This document shows positions 1 through 10,313 of a DNA stretch of 64,000 nucleotides, in pieces. Below the pieces are notes generated by a model. It saw nothing but the letters and a program-made list of their open reading frames with translations, was not told the origin of the DNA and made no database searches. The first letter of the stretch is position 1. The number at the start of each line of letters is the position of its first letter. The translations under genes were made by a program, and so were the position numbers. The stretch covers positions 576,575,549 through 576,639,548 of the forward strand of contig NC_056749.1 in assembly GCF_019279795.1 (NCBI RefSeq), written 5' to 3'. This stretch comes from Protopterus annectens (taxonomy: Eukaryota > Chordata > Ceratodontiformes > Protopteridae).

Positions 1-568
1 AAGGACTACTAATTACAAATCAAACCATTAGAAATGAAAAAACATGCATAGCAGATATGGTAAAAACCAGGATAAAAGGACTACTAATTACAAATCAAAC
101 CATTAGAAATGAATAAAACATGCATAGTAGATATGGTAAAAACCAGGATAAAAGGACTACTAATTACAAGTCAAACCATTAGAAATGAAAAAAAACATGC
201 ATAGCAGATATGGTAAAAACCAGGATAAAAGGACTACTAATTACAAATCAAACCATTAGAAATGAAAAAAAAATGCATAGCAGATATGGTAAAGACAAGG
301 ATAAAAGGACTACTAATTACAAATCAAACCATTAGAAATTAAAAAAAACATGCATAGCAGATATGGTAAATACAAGGATAAAAGGACTACTAATTACAAA
401 TCAAACCATTAGAAATTAAAAAAATATGCATAGCAGATATGGTAAATACAAGGATAAAAGGACTACTAATTACAAATCAAACCATTAGAAATGAAAAAAC
501 ATGCATAGCAGATATGGTAAAAACCAGGATAAAAGGACTACTAATTACAAGTCAAACCATTAGAAATG
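1..568. repeat. Satellite array, left block (~75-bp monomer)
   Basis: About seven and a half head-to-tail copies of an AT-rich ~75-bp monomer that contains GCATAGCAGATATGG and GGACTACTAATTACAA. Length varies mainly in one A-run. A diagnostic variant monomer (GCATAGTAGATATGG, near 123) recurs near 15857 and 17970, so this block matches one phase of the higher-order repeat seen in the right-hand array. The block stops abruptly where Penelope ORF1 sequence starts at about 569. Confidence 0.95.
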
Positions 569-1791
569 ACGCTGAAGAGTGGAATCAGCATACAGAGCCC
601 GAGGATTTAATAAGAACTATCACGGAGATAGTCTACAAATGTATAAAGGAGAATACAGGTACAACAGTTAATGTAGGGGCCAAGGAAGCCTCTAATGGTA
701 AAACGACTGTCAATGAAGGGGCTAGGGAAGCCCATAATGACAAAACGAATGTTCACGTGGATGTGGCTGGTACATATAAAGAGGCTGGAAATGGGACTAG
801 CAGTCTGAACATCGCTGGCGGCAATGAAGTACATTCTGAGACACCTGAATACGCTGGGAACGTATGGGGTTTTGTTACCAAACCTCAGGTAAATCCTTTT
901 TCCGATATTCGAAGTTTGAATAACATTACATTAGTAAATAATAGTAATTCATTCTTTGACTGTAGAAAAATGATTTTTGAATTAGAACGTTTGGTAGCCA
1001 GGCATGCTACTTTGAGCCTGGAAATACAATACCTGACTGAGTGCATTTCTCGTAACATAGTACCAAAGGGCCTTAGGACAGCTAAGTACCCTAACTGTGT
1101 TAGTCCTGGGGACGAACTTTGTTCCAGATTGACTAAATTATACAATGACACAGGTATTTGCATGATGCGGATTATGTTGGAACACTATGAAGGAGAACTC
1201 AAGGTTTTAATTAATCAGATTAAAGCCATTGATAAAGACATTAAACAATTTGGCTGTTTCACTCAGTTAATGTCACTCTATAACAGCATTGAAGCCAAGA
1301 CCAACAGGCTCAGAGCGACCATTATAGTGAGGAAACAAAACAAATTGCGAAGAGACGTTACAGCTTATGAGGCTAATCAAGCATATATTTGTGCAGTCAA
1401 TGATAATTATGATGGGGGTAACAAAGACTCACATTCAGACATACATGGTAATAATGGCTCCGAGAGGAGAGAGCCATCCAAGACAGTAGCAGTGGACGAT
1501 CAGGTTCTAAGTTTTGAACCTATAGCCACCAATGTTACAATGTCTAATGAGGTGCAGAAAAAACAGCACACGGTACATACTGACAATGTATCCACCATTA
1601 TCAACAACGAAGGATCTGGCAACAATGAAGTCACTGCGTCCACTAGTTTTGCTGAAGTGGTGAATGTGAACAACAGTAAAAAAGCTGGCCCTTTTCAACA
1701 ACAGAGGGTACAGCCAAAAAGGACTACCTGGTGGTACAATTCCACACAGTACAGGGCGAAACCGAAAGGGAAAGGCAAAAAGAAGTGGTGA
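569..1791 (+). CDS. PLE ORF1 protein, copy A (N-terminus replaced by satellite)
   Basis: The open frame runs from an ATG at 439 in the satellite, but element-derived sequence starts only near 569. Copy C shows the authentic start (ATG at 9013), so the first ~43 residues here are translated satellite and the true first ~24 residues are missing. I do not recognise a domain. The middle is polar and Asn/Thr/Gly rich. Residues ~170-310 look alpha-helical with many Leu, Ile and Lys. The C-terminus is very basic (ends GKGKKKW), which suggests nucleic-acid binding. The stop TGA (1789-1791) is two bases before the ORF2 ATG at 1794. ORF1 proteins are known in several PLE lineages, generally without a clear enzyme domain. 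A role as an RNA-binding partner of ORF2 is inference. Confidence 0.75.
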
Positions 1792-1793
1792 AC

Positions 1794-4067
1794 ATGCCAC
1801 ACAATGATGAATCATTTTGTATTAGTGTCGTAAACTTCAGTGATTTTTCTATGACAGATGAGCATATTGATGTATTAAGGAAGGGTTTTAATTTTATTCC
1901 TTCCAACAACATAAAAATTGGTAGTTTGTTGGTCGATTTCAGATTATATATGCGTAAATTGAATCTTAGATACATTTTACAAGATGTAGCAAGTAATGTT
2001 ACACAAGATAGTAGAAGACTTAAGCGGCCTAGTACATTTAATCCAGCACTAGTAAGCACTTTACAAGTGTTTCAAAAAATATGCGAAATGGAATTCAGAA
2101 AAATGGACAGCATTGGCTCAGTAGATAATTTATCTAATAGAGAGCGGGATGCTTTGTCTCACTTGTCTAGCTCTACAGACATCAGGGTTATGAGGGCTGA
2201 CAAAGGGGGCAAGCTTGTCATCATGAATAAGGCTAATTATGTGGAAGATATTTGTTCCATGCTTAATGATAGGAAACATTACAAGGATGTCAGTATGGAT
2301 TTTGTCCTTAACAAATATAGGAGGGTTGACACTGACCTTTTTGATATGTTATGCCAGGATGAATTAGATAATCTAGATTATGATTTCCTGATGGTAGAAC
2401 AACCAAGATTAGGTCATTTTTTTGGAATACCCAAATTACATAATGATGATGGGGAAATCACTTTTAGGCCTATAATATCGGCAAAACATTCAAAAACTGA
2501 GAACATATCAGTCTGGCTGGATAATATTCTCAACAAAATAGCGCAAAAATCTGAGTTCTATATTAGAGACTCCTGGCATTTGTTGGAAAGTTTGGGACAG
2601 CGCAACATCAAACTTGAAGAAATCAATTTTGCAACACTTGATGTCAAGAGTTTATATACCAGTATCGATCAGGAGTCTGGTATTGAGCATTTAAGGAATT
2701 ATTTGACACACAACACTGAGTTATGCAATTCCAGGATTAACACCATTTGTACTTTAATGGAGATAGTGTTGCAGAATAATTTCTTCGAGTTTGATAGTAA
2801 AATATACCAACAGATTTCCGGTGTAGCGATGGGGGCGAGAGTTGCACCTGCTTTTGCCAACATTGTTATGGCAGATTGGGAGCAGGAACATCTAAAAAAA
2901 CATCCTTTTTTTGGAAAAGCTCCATTTTATGGAAGATACATAGATGATTTGGTTTTTGTATGGGCAGGGGAAAAAGTTGAATTTGACAGTATGGTCCAAG
3001 ATTTAAACAAAACCACTAATTTTTTGTTTTTCAAACATAGTGGTTATGGTAAAAACATTAATTATTTGGACATCAGTCTTTATATTGATTCAACTATGAA
3101 TACATTACACAGTAAAATTTATAGAAAGCCCTGTTTCACCAATCAGTATTTACACAAGGATAGTCTGCACCCAATTCATATGAAAAGAAATGTGATCAAG
3201 GGTCAAATTATTAGGCTCAGTAGATTAACATCTGAGGACAACATCTATCACAAAGAGTTGGTGCAATTAAGAAATTTATTTTTGGCCAGAGGCTATAAAA
3301 AGCATATGATCAAGAAAATTGAAAATGAAGTTCAGGGGCTCCGTGCTAGTGTAGCTAGACCTATTCTGTCAATAGACAGGACAAGACATTTGAAGGAAAT
3401 TTCTGTGAGTGTCAGCACAGATAGAGGTAAAGATTTAGATTTCCATCTAGCATTTCCTCTCCCAATTTCAAATCAATTGGAAAATATCAGAGGGATTATC
3501 GAAAGAAATTGGGGTATTATTCTAGGAAATAAAGATCTCATGGCTTGTGTAGGTATCAAACCACGTTTCACATATAAAAATGTGATTAATGTGAAAAGTA
3601 TGTTAGAAAGGGACAACAAAGAAAGAGTGACAACAAATAGGGACATCAGTAAAAAGAAGGGAACTTATGCTTGTCAGAATTGTAGACAGTGTAGGTTCAT
3701 CACCAACACCTCTTTTGTGACCATCAAACATCTAAAGAGGACATTCTGGGCACAGAAATATTTCAACTGTAATAGTGAATATGTAGTTTATCTGGCTATT
3801 TGCTCAACATGTGATAAATATTATGTGGGGAAAACCAAAAGAATGCTCAAACGTAGGATATATGAGCACAATTTAGCCATTAAAAATAAAGATGGGAATA
3901 ATTCTTTGGCCAGACATTCACAGGAATGTATAGATTTTAAGAAGTTTGAGTTTTTTGTGGTAGATCATGTAGATAAAGGTCTACTCAAAGGAGATTTGAA
4001 CAACAGATTGGAACAAAAGAGTCCATATGGCAATTGTGCCTCGGGGCCGATGAATTGCCAGGTTTAA
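1794..4067 (+). CDS. PLE ORF2: reverse transcriptase with C-terminal GIY-YIG endonuclease (copy A)
   Basis: The frame is open from an ATG at 1731, but that ATG lies inside ORF1. I favour ATG 1794 (MPHNDESF), two bases after the ORF1 stop. Counting from 1731, the RT core lies at about residues 230-480, with RPIISAKHSK (finger/palm), LDVKSLYTSI (motif A), ISGVAMGARVAP (motif B) and the catalytic YIDD at 403-406. A CxxCxxC cluster at 648-654 precedes the GIY-YIG domain: VVYLAICSTC at ~685-694, YYVGKTKR at 697-704, EH at 712-713. In PLEs the nuclease nicks target DNA and the RT primes cDNA from the nick. The last residues differ from copies B and C, which share a longer C-terminus ending FLNYR, so copy A's tail is probably shifted. 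RT plus C-terminal GIY-YIG identifies a PLE. Placement near the Neptune/Poseidon branches is a guess. Confidence 0.9.
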   Translation: MPHNDESFCISVVNFSDFSMTDEHIDVLRKGFNFIPSNNIKIGSLLVDFRLYMRKLNLRYILQDVASNVTQDSRRLKRPSTFNPALVSTLQVFQKICEMEFRKMDSIGSVDNLSNRERDALSHLSSSTDIRVMRADKGGKLVIMNKANYVEDICSMLNDRKHYKDVSMDFVLNKYRRVDTDLFDMLCQDELDNLDYDFLMVEQPRLGHFFGIPKLHNDDGEITFRPIISAKHSKTENISVWLDNILNKIAQKSEFYIRDSWHLLESLGQRNIKLEEINFATLDVKSLYTSIDQESGIEHLRNYLTHNTELCNSRINTICTLMEIVLQNNFFEFDSKIYQQISGVAMGARVAPAFANIVMADWEQEHLKKHPFFGKAPFYGRYIDDLVFVWAGEKVEFDSMVQDLNKTTNFLFFKHSGYGKNINYLDISLYIDSTMNTLHSKIYRKPCFTNQYLHKDSLHPIHMKRNVIKGQIIRLSRLTSEDNIYHKELVQLRNLFLARGYKKHMIKKIENEVQGLRASVARPILSIDRTRHLKEISVSVSTDRGKDLDFHLAFPLPISNQLENIRGIIERNWGIILGNKDLMACVGIKPRFTYKNVINVKSMLERDNKERVTTNRDISKKKGTYACQNCRQCRFITNTSFVTIKHLKRTFWAQKYFNCNSEYVVYLAICSTCDKYYVGKTKRMLKRRIYEHNLAIKNKDGNNSLARHSQECIDFKKFEFFVVDHVDKGLLKGDLNNRLEQKSPYGNCASGPMNCQV

Positions 4068-4962
4068 ATGAGGGGATCAACATCAAATGTTTTTTGAATT
4101 ATAGATAGATCTACATAACATTGGGGACCAGACGCCTCAACGGGGAAGGGATACCAGTCAGACTTCCTTTGTTGATGGGAGGTTCCATTTACTTGATATA
4201 TATGGTCATGAGTGGCAATCCCTTTATATAAACACAAACACATGTGTATGGATGAGTAGTTTGTCCGTACCCATTACATCAAGGTCGAGTTTATTTGGAG
4301 GTAGTCTGGTGTTTTCATCTCCCAATTATGGACTGTTGACTGAAATTTCATCCCCCAACTACGGAAGGCTGGCACATTTGCCATGTTGTGTCCAGTACTC
4401 CAAGTAGCATAGTATCAGACTAGATAGGACTAACACACAAGCATTTTAGTATGGCTACCGGCTAGTCGTCAGTGTTCTATGCTAGGTTCGCATGGCATGG
4501 GCACACTATCCACTAGGCGGCCATACATTAGGGGCATCAGATAGATCAAGCTACTATAGCGATCGGATAGCTTAGCGTTCCATGTTAGGTTTGATTAAGC
4601 CTGTCATTTCCAGTAGTATAATAGGAATAAATTCATGTCTCATCCAATTCACGAGGGAACATTTCCATGTATTTGGCATTTTTCACTAGGATTCGTCATT
4701 TACATGGAAGTTTTCAGCCATTCAGCCTCATAGACAAACAACTAATGTATAATGGAATATTTTATCTACGGTACAAACTGTCATTATTATGATTTTTAGT
4801 ACGCCTTTTTCAAGGCATTTCTCAAGGTATTATTGGTTTTAGTATAATTGTGTTAGATTAGATGATTTTATGTGATATGACTGAAACATAAAAAATATGT
4901 GTTACTGTTTTTCAAAAAAACATGAATGAAAATATGAAATCAAAGATTTTACATCACTTCCT

Positions 4963-5631
4963 TTGTTCCAGATTGACTAAATTATACAATGACACAGGTA
5001 TTTGCATGATGCGGATTATGTTGGAACACTATGAAGGAGAACTCAAGGTTTTAATTAATCAGATTAAAGCCATTGATAAAGACATTAAACAATTTGGCTG
5101 TTTCACTCAGTTAATGTCACTCTATAACAGCATTGAAGCCAAGACCAACAGGCTCAGAGCGACCATTATAGTGAGGAAACAAAACAAATTGCGAAGAGAC
5201 GTTACAGCTTATGAGGCTAATCAAGCATATATTTGTGCAGTCAATGATAATTATGATGGGGTAACAAAGACTCACATTCAGACATACATGGTAATAATGG
5301 CTCCGAGAGGAGAGAGCCATCAAGACAGTAGCAGTGGACGATCAGGTTCTAAGTTTTGAACCTATAGCCACCAATGTTACAATGTCTAATGAGGTGCAGA
5401 AAAACAGCACACGGTACATACTGACAATGTATCCACCATTATCAACAACGAAGGATCTGGCAACAATGAAGTCACTCGTCCACTAGTTTTGCTGAAGTGG
5501 TGAATGTGAACAACAGTAAAAAAGCTGGCCCTTTTCAACAACAGAGGGTACAGCCAAAAAGGACTACCAGGTGGTACAATCCCACACAGTACAGGGCGAA
5601 ACCGAAAGGGAAAGGCAAAAAGAAGTGGTGA
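4963..5631 (+). pseudogene. PLE ORF1 remnant, copy B
   Basis: C-terminal half of the ORF1 gene, matching copy A from about 1123 to 1791. The reading frame changes along the way, so only part is open (4922-5359, where the first ~15 residues come from the 3' end of copy A). The differences from copy A that shift the frame are short length changes, mostly in runs of one base. The terminal basic tail and the TGA (5629-5631) two bases before ORF2's ATG are kept. Confidence 0.8.
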
Positions 5632-5633
5632 AC

Positions 5634-7944
5634 ATGCCACACAATGATGAATCATTTTGTATTAGTGTCGTAAACTTCAGTGATTTTTCTATGACAGATG
5701 AGCATATTGATGTATTAAGGAAGGGTTTTAATTTTATTCCTTCCAACAACATAAAAATTGGTAGTTTGTTGGTCGATTTCAGATTATATATGCGTAAATT
5801 GAATCTTAGATACATTTTACAAGATGTAGCAAGTAATGTTACACAAGATAGTAGAAGACTTAAGCGGCCTAGTACATTTAATCCAGCACTAGTAAGCACT
5901 TTACAAGTGTTTCAAAAAATATGCGAAATGGAATTCAGAAAAATGGACAGCATTGGCTCAGTAGATAATTTATCTAATAGAGAGCGGGATGCTTTGTCTC
6001 ACTTGTCTAGCTCTACAGACATCAGGGTTATGAGGGCTGACAAAGGGGGCAAGCTTGTCATCATGAATAAGGCTAATTATGTGGAAGATATTTGTTCCAT
6101 GCTTAATGATAGGAAACATTACAAGGATGTCAGTATGGATTTTGTCCTTAACAAATATAGGAGGGTTGACACTGACCTTTTTGATATGTTATGCCAGGAT
6201 GAATTAGATAATCTAGATTATGATTTCCTGATGGTAGAACAACCAAGATTAGGTCATTTTTGGAATACCCAAATTACATAATGATGATGGGAAATCACTT
6301 TTAGGCCTATAATATCGGCAAAACATTCAAAAACTGAGAACATATCAGTCTGGCTGGATAATATTCTCAACAAAATAGCAAAAATCTGAGTTCTATATTA
6401 GAGACTCCTGGCATTTGTTGGAAAGTTTGGGACAGCGCAACATCAAACTTGAAGAAATCAATTTTGCAACACTTGATGTCAAGAGTTTATATACCAGTAT
6501 CGATCAGGAGTCTGGTATTGAGCATTTAAGGAATTATTTGACACACAACACTGAGTTATGCAATTCCAGGATTAACACCATTTGTACTTTAATGGAGATA
6601 GTGTTGCAGAATAATTTCTTCGAGTTTGATAGTAAAATATACCAACAGATTTCCGGTGTAGCGATGGGGGCGAGAGTTGCACCTGCTTTTGCCAACATTG
6701 TTATGGCAGATTGGGAGCAGGAACATCTAAAAAAACATCCTTTTTTTGGAAAAGCTCCATTTTATGGAAGATACATAGATGATTTGGTTTTTGTATGGGC
6801 AGGGGAAAAAGTTGAATTTGACAGTATGGTCCAAGATTTAAACAAAACCACTAATTTTTTGTTTTTCAAACATAGTGGTTATGGTAAAAACATTAATTAT
6901 TTGGACATCAGTCTTTATATTGATTCAACTATGAATACATTACACAGTAAAATTTATAGAAAGCCCTGTTTCACCAATCAGTATTTACACAAGGATAGTC
7001 TGCACCCAATTCATATGAAAAGAAATGTGATCAAGGGTCAAATTATTAGGCTCAGTAGATTAACATCTGAGGACAACATCTATCACAAAGAGTTGGTGCA
7101 ATTAAGAAATTTATTTTTGGCCAGAGGCTATAAAAAGCATATGATCAAGAAAATTGAAAATGAAGTTCAGGGGCTCCGTGCTAGTGTAGCTAGACCTATT
7201 CTGTCAATAGACAGGACAAGACATTTGAAGGAAATTTCTGTGAGTGTCAGCACAGATAGAGGTAAAGATTTAGATTTCCATCTAGCATTTCCTCTCCCAA
7301 TTTCAAATCAATTGGAAAACATCAGAGGGATTATTGAAAGAAATTGGGGTATCATTCTAGGAAATAAAGACCTCATGGCTTGTGTAGGTATTAAACCACG
7401 TTTCACATATAAAAATGTGATTAATGTGAAAAGTATGTTAGAAAGGGACAACAAAGAAAGAGTGACAACAAATAGGGACATCAGTAAAAAGAAGGGAACT
7501 TATGCTTGTCAGAATTGTAGACAGTGTAGGTTCATCACCAACACTTCTTTTGTGACCATCAAACATTTAAAGAGGACATTCTGGGCACAGAAATATTTCA
7601 ACTGTAATAGTGAATATGTAGTGTATCTGGCTATTTGCTCAACATGTGATAAATATTACGTGGGGAAAACCAAAAGAATGCTCAAACGTAGGATATACGA
7701 GCACAATCTAGCCATTAAAAATAAAGATGGGAATAATTCTTTGGCCAGACATTCACAGGAATGTGCAGATTTTAAGAAGTTTGAGTTTTTTGTGGTAGAT
7801 CATGTAGATAAAGGTCTACTCAAAGGAGATTTGAACAACAGATTGGAACAAAAAGAGTCCATATGGCAATTGTGCCTCGGGGCCGACGAATTGCCAGGTT
7901 TAAATGAGGGGATCAACATCAAATGTTTTTTGAATTATAGATAG
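5634..7944 (+). pseudogene. PLE ORF2 (RT + GIY-YIG), copy B, nearly complete
   Basis: Starts at ATG 5634, two bases after the ORF1 stop. It is open to about 6281, and again from about 6415 to the stop at 7944. Between these, around 6260-6400, there are one or a few small length differences from copy A. The second part contains motif A, motif B, the YIDD box, the CxxCxxC cluster and the whole GIY-YIG domain, and it ends with the longer C-terminus (…NIKCFLNYR). That ending is shared with copy C, so it is probably the ancestral one. Function is as for copy A. As written it would not make a full protein, but the differences are of a kind that assembly error can also produce. Confidence 0.8.
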
Positions 7945-8797
7945 ATCTACATAACATTGGGGACCAGACGCCTCAACGGGGGGAAGGGATACCAGTCAGA
8001 CTTCCTTTGTTGATGGGAGGTTCCATTTACTTGATATATATGGTCATGAGTGGCAATCCCTTTATATAAACACAAACACATGTGTATGGATGAGTAGTTT
8101 GTCCGTACCCATTACATCAAGGTCGAGTTTATTTGGAGGTAGTCTGGTGTTTTCATCTCCCAATTATGGACTGTTGACTGAAATTTCATCCCCCAACTAC
8201 GGAAGGCTGGCACATTTGCCATGTTGTGTCCAGTACTCCAAGTAGCATAGTATCAGACTAGATAGGACTAACACACAAGCATTTTAGTATGGCTACCGGC
8301 TAGTCGTCAGTGTTCTATGCTAGGTTCGCATGGCATGGGCACACTATCCACTAGGCGGCCATACATTAGGGGCATCAGATAGATCAAGCTACTATAGCGA
8401 TCGGATAGCTTAGCGTTCCATGTTAGGTTTGATTAAGCCTGTCATTTCCAGTAGTATAATAGGAATAAATTCATGTCTCATCCAATTCACGAGGGAACAT
8501 TTCCATGTATTTGGCATTTTTCACTAGGATTCGTCATTTACATGGAAGTTTTCAGCCATTCAGCCTCATAGACAAACAACTAATGTATAATGGAATATTT
8601 TATCTACGGTACAAACTGTCATTATTATGATTTTAGCGCCTTTTTCAAGGCATTTCTCAAGGTATTATTGGTTTTAGTATAATTGTGTTAGATTAGATGA
8701 TTTTATGTGATATGACTGAAACATAAAAAATATGTGTTACTGTTTTTCAAAAAAACATGAATGAAAATATGACATCAAAGATTTTACATCACTTCCT

Positions 8798-8939
8798 GTA
8801 TGTTAGTTATAAAACCAGGACGTAGGGAGGCGTCCTGGTTTTCTGAAGAAGTCCACGGTAAATAAAAGTGGAAGAAAGCTTAAAACTACATTCCTCGTTT
8901 GTGTGACTATTTCCTTCTCAGTCACTGTTTTTCAGTTGT
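8798..8939 (+). repeat. PLE pseudo-LTR, 5' of copy C
   Basis: A 142-bp segment that recurs at 13466-13607 with a single visible substitution (GTGTGACT versus GTGTCACT). It starts right after the 3' end of copy B. It holds a perfect 12-bp hairpin (8811-8822 with 8831-8842) followed by CTGAAGA and GAAA boxes, and a T/C-rich stretch. PLE pseudo-LTRs are known to carry hammerhead ribozymes. Confidence 0.85.
8804..8888 (+). ncRNA. Hammerhead-ribozyme-like three-way junction in the PLE pseudo-LTR
   Basis: Seen: a 12-bp perfect stem (8811-8822/8831-8842, loop TAGGGAGG), then CTGAAGA (8843-8849, matching the core CUGANGA). Next comes a 5-bp stem (TCCAC 8852-8856 with GTGGA 8868-8872), then GAAA (8874-8877). 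An outer helix forms between TAGTTATA (8804-8811) and TAAAACTA (8881-8888) with one A-A mismatch. This has the order of a hammerhead with open stem III: III, I, CUGANGA, II, GAAA, III. Known: PLEs carry such ribozymes. Weak points: the bases next to the presumed AUA cleavage triplet do not pair cleanly with those after GAAA, and stem I must shift by one base. It may be a divergent or decayed ribozyme. Confidence 0.55.
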
Positions 8940-9012
8940 GATTCGTTTCCTTCGGGTTGCCGAAGTTTTTGTTTTGGTTTTGGCGTTCTTGTGACTGAGT
9001 GAGGTCCAGGTC

Positions 9013-10311
9013 ATGGCTTCAGAGGTTTCCTCCCAGGATTCGTTGATCGACGTATCTATCCATCCGACGCCGGGCAGTGGAATAGCGGTTGACGCTGAAG
9101 AGCGGAATCAGCATACAGAGCCCGAGGATTTAATAAGAACTATCACGGAGATAGTCTACAAATGTATAAAGGAGAATACAGGTACAACAGTTAATGTAGG
9201 GGCCAAGGAAGCCTCTAATGGTAAAACGACTGTCAATGAAGGGGCTAGGGAAGCCCATAATGACAAAACGAATGTTCACGTGGATGTGGCTGGTACATAT
9301 AAAGAGGCTGGAAATGGGACTAGCAGTCTGAACATCGCTGGCGGCAATGAAGTACATTCTGAGACACCTGAATACGCTGGGAACGTATGGGGTTTTGTTA
9401 CCAAACCTCAGGTAAATCCTTTTTCCGATATTCGAAGTTTGAATAACATTACATTAGTAAATAATAGTAATTCATTCTTTGACTGTAGAAAAATGATTTT
9501 TGAATTAGAACGTTTGGTAGCCAGGCATGCTACTTTGAGCCTGGAAATACAATACCTGACTGAGTGCATTTCGTAACATAGTACCAAAGGGCCTTAGGAC
9601 AGCTAAGTACCCTAACTGTGTTAGTCCTGGGGACGAACTTTGTTCCAGATTGACTAAATTATACAATGACACAGGTATTTGCATGATGCGGATTATGTTG
9701 GAACACTATGAAGGAGAACTCAAGGTTTTAATTAATCAGATTAAAGCCATTGATAAAGACATTAAACAATTTGGCTGTTTCACTCAGTTAATGTCACTCT
9801 ATAACAGCATTGAAGCCAAGACCAACAGGCTCAGAGCGACCATTATAGTGAGGAAACAAAACAAATTGCGAAGAGACGTTACAGCTTATGAGGCTAATCA
9901 AGCATATATTTGTGCAGTCAATGATAATTATGATGGGGTAACAAAGACTCACATTCAGACATACATGGTAATAATGGCTCCGAGAGGAGAGAGCCATCCA
10001 AGACAGTAGCAGTGGACGATCAGGTTCTAAGTTTTGAACCTATAGCCACCAATGTTACAATGTCTAATGAGGTGCAGAAAAAACAGCACACGGTACATAC
10101 TGACAATGTATCCACCATTATCAACAACGAAGGATCTGGCAACAATGAAGTCACTGCATCCACTAGTTTTGCTGAAGTGGTGAATGTGAACAACAGTAAA
10201 AAAGCTGGCCCTTTTCAACAACAGAGGGTACAGCCAAAAAGGACTACCAGGTGGTACAATTCCACACAGTACAGGGCGAAACCGAAAGGGAAAGGCAAAA
10301 AGAAGTGGTGA
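9013..10311 (+). pseudogene. PLE ORF1, copy C (authentic start present)
   Basis: ATG 9013 follows a 5' UTR and opens the frame MASEVSSQDSLIDVS, which joins the ORF1 sequence shared with copy A. This shows the real N-terminus of the family. The frame is open to 9576. Further open pieces at 9650-10009 and 10012-10311 follow in other frames, so there are about two interruptions, mostly small length differences in base runs. The last piece ends in the same basic tail, with TGA at 10309-10311. No domain recognised. Confidence 0.8.
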
Positions 10312-10313
10312 AC

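Larger units (their letters stand above)
569..4961 (+). mobile_element. Penelope-like element, copy A (5' truncated)
   Basis: First of three head-to-tail Penelope-like elements (PLEs). It starts inside ORF1, fused to satellite, and lacks the leader seen in copy C. It then carries the rest of ORF1, an intact-looking ORF2 with reverse transcriptase and a C-terminal GIY-YIG nuclease, and an ~890-bp AT-rich 3' region. Its 3' end (…CATCACTTCCT) abuts the 5'-truncated start of copy B, an arrangement typical of PLEs. Near identity to copies B and C by eye suggests recent amplification, or duplication together with the satellite. Confidence 0.9.
4962..8797 (+). mobile_element. Penelope-like element, copy B (5' truncated, joined to copy A)
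   Basis: Starts abruptly within ORF1 at a point corresponding to about 9640 in copy C, directly after the 3' end of copy A, with only a couple of bases of microhomology. It carries the ORF1 C-terminal half, ORF2 and a full 3' region, and ends at the same CATCACTTCCT as copy A. It is then followed directly by the leader of copy C. Nearly identical to A and C. Confidence 0.9.

Noticed and set aside
569-600. 27-bp target duplication flanking the PLE array (AATTACAA…TTAGAAATGA on both sides)
   Set aside because: The flanks are tandem satellite monomers, so the same sequence is expected on both sides without any duplication. One base also differs.
8811-8842. Perfect 12-bp hairpin as a transcription terminator
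   Set aside because: The context is a eukaryotic PLE, and the following CTGAAGA and GAAA boxes fit a hammerhead-like fold better.
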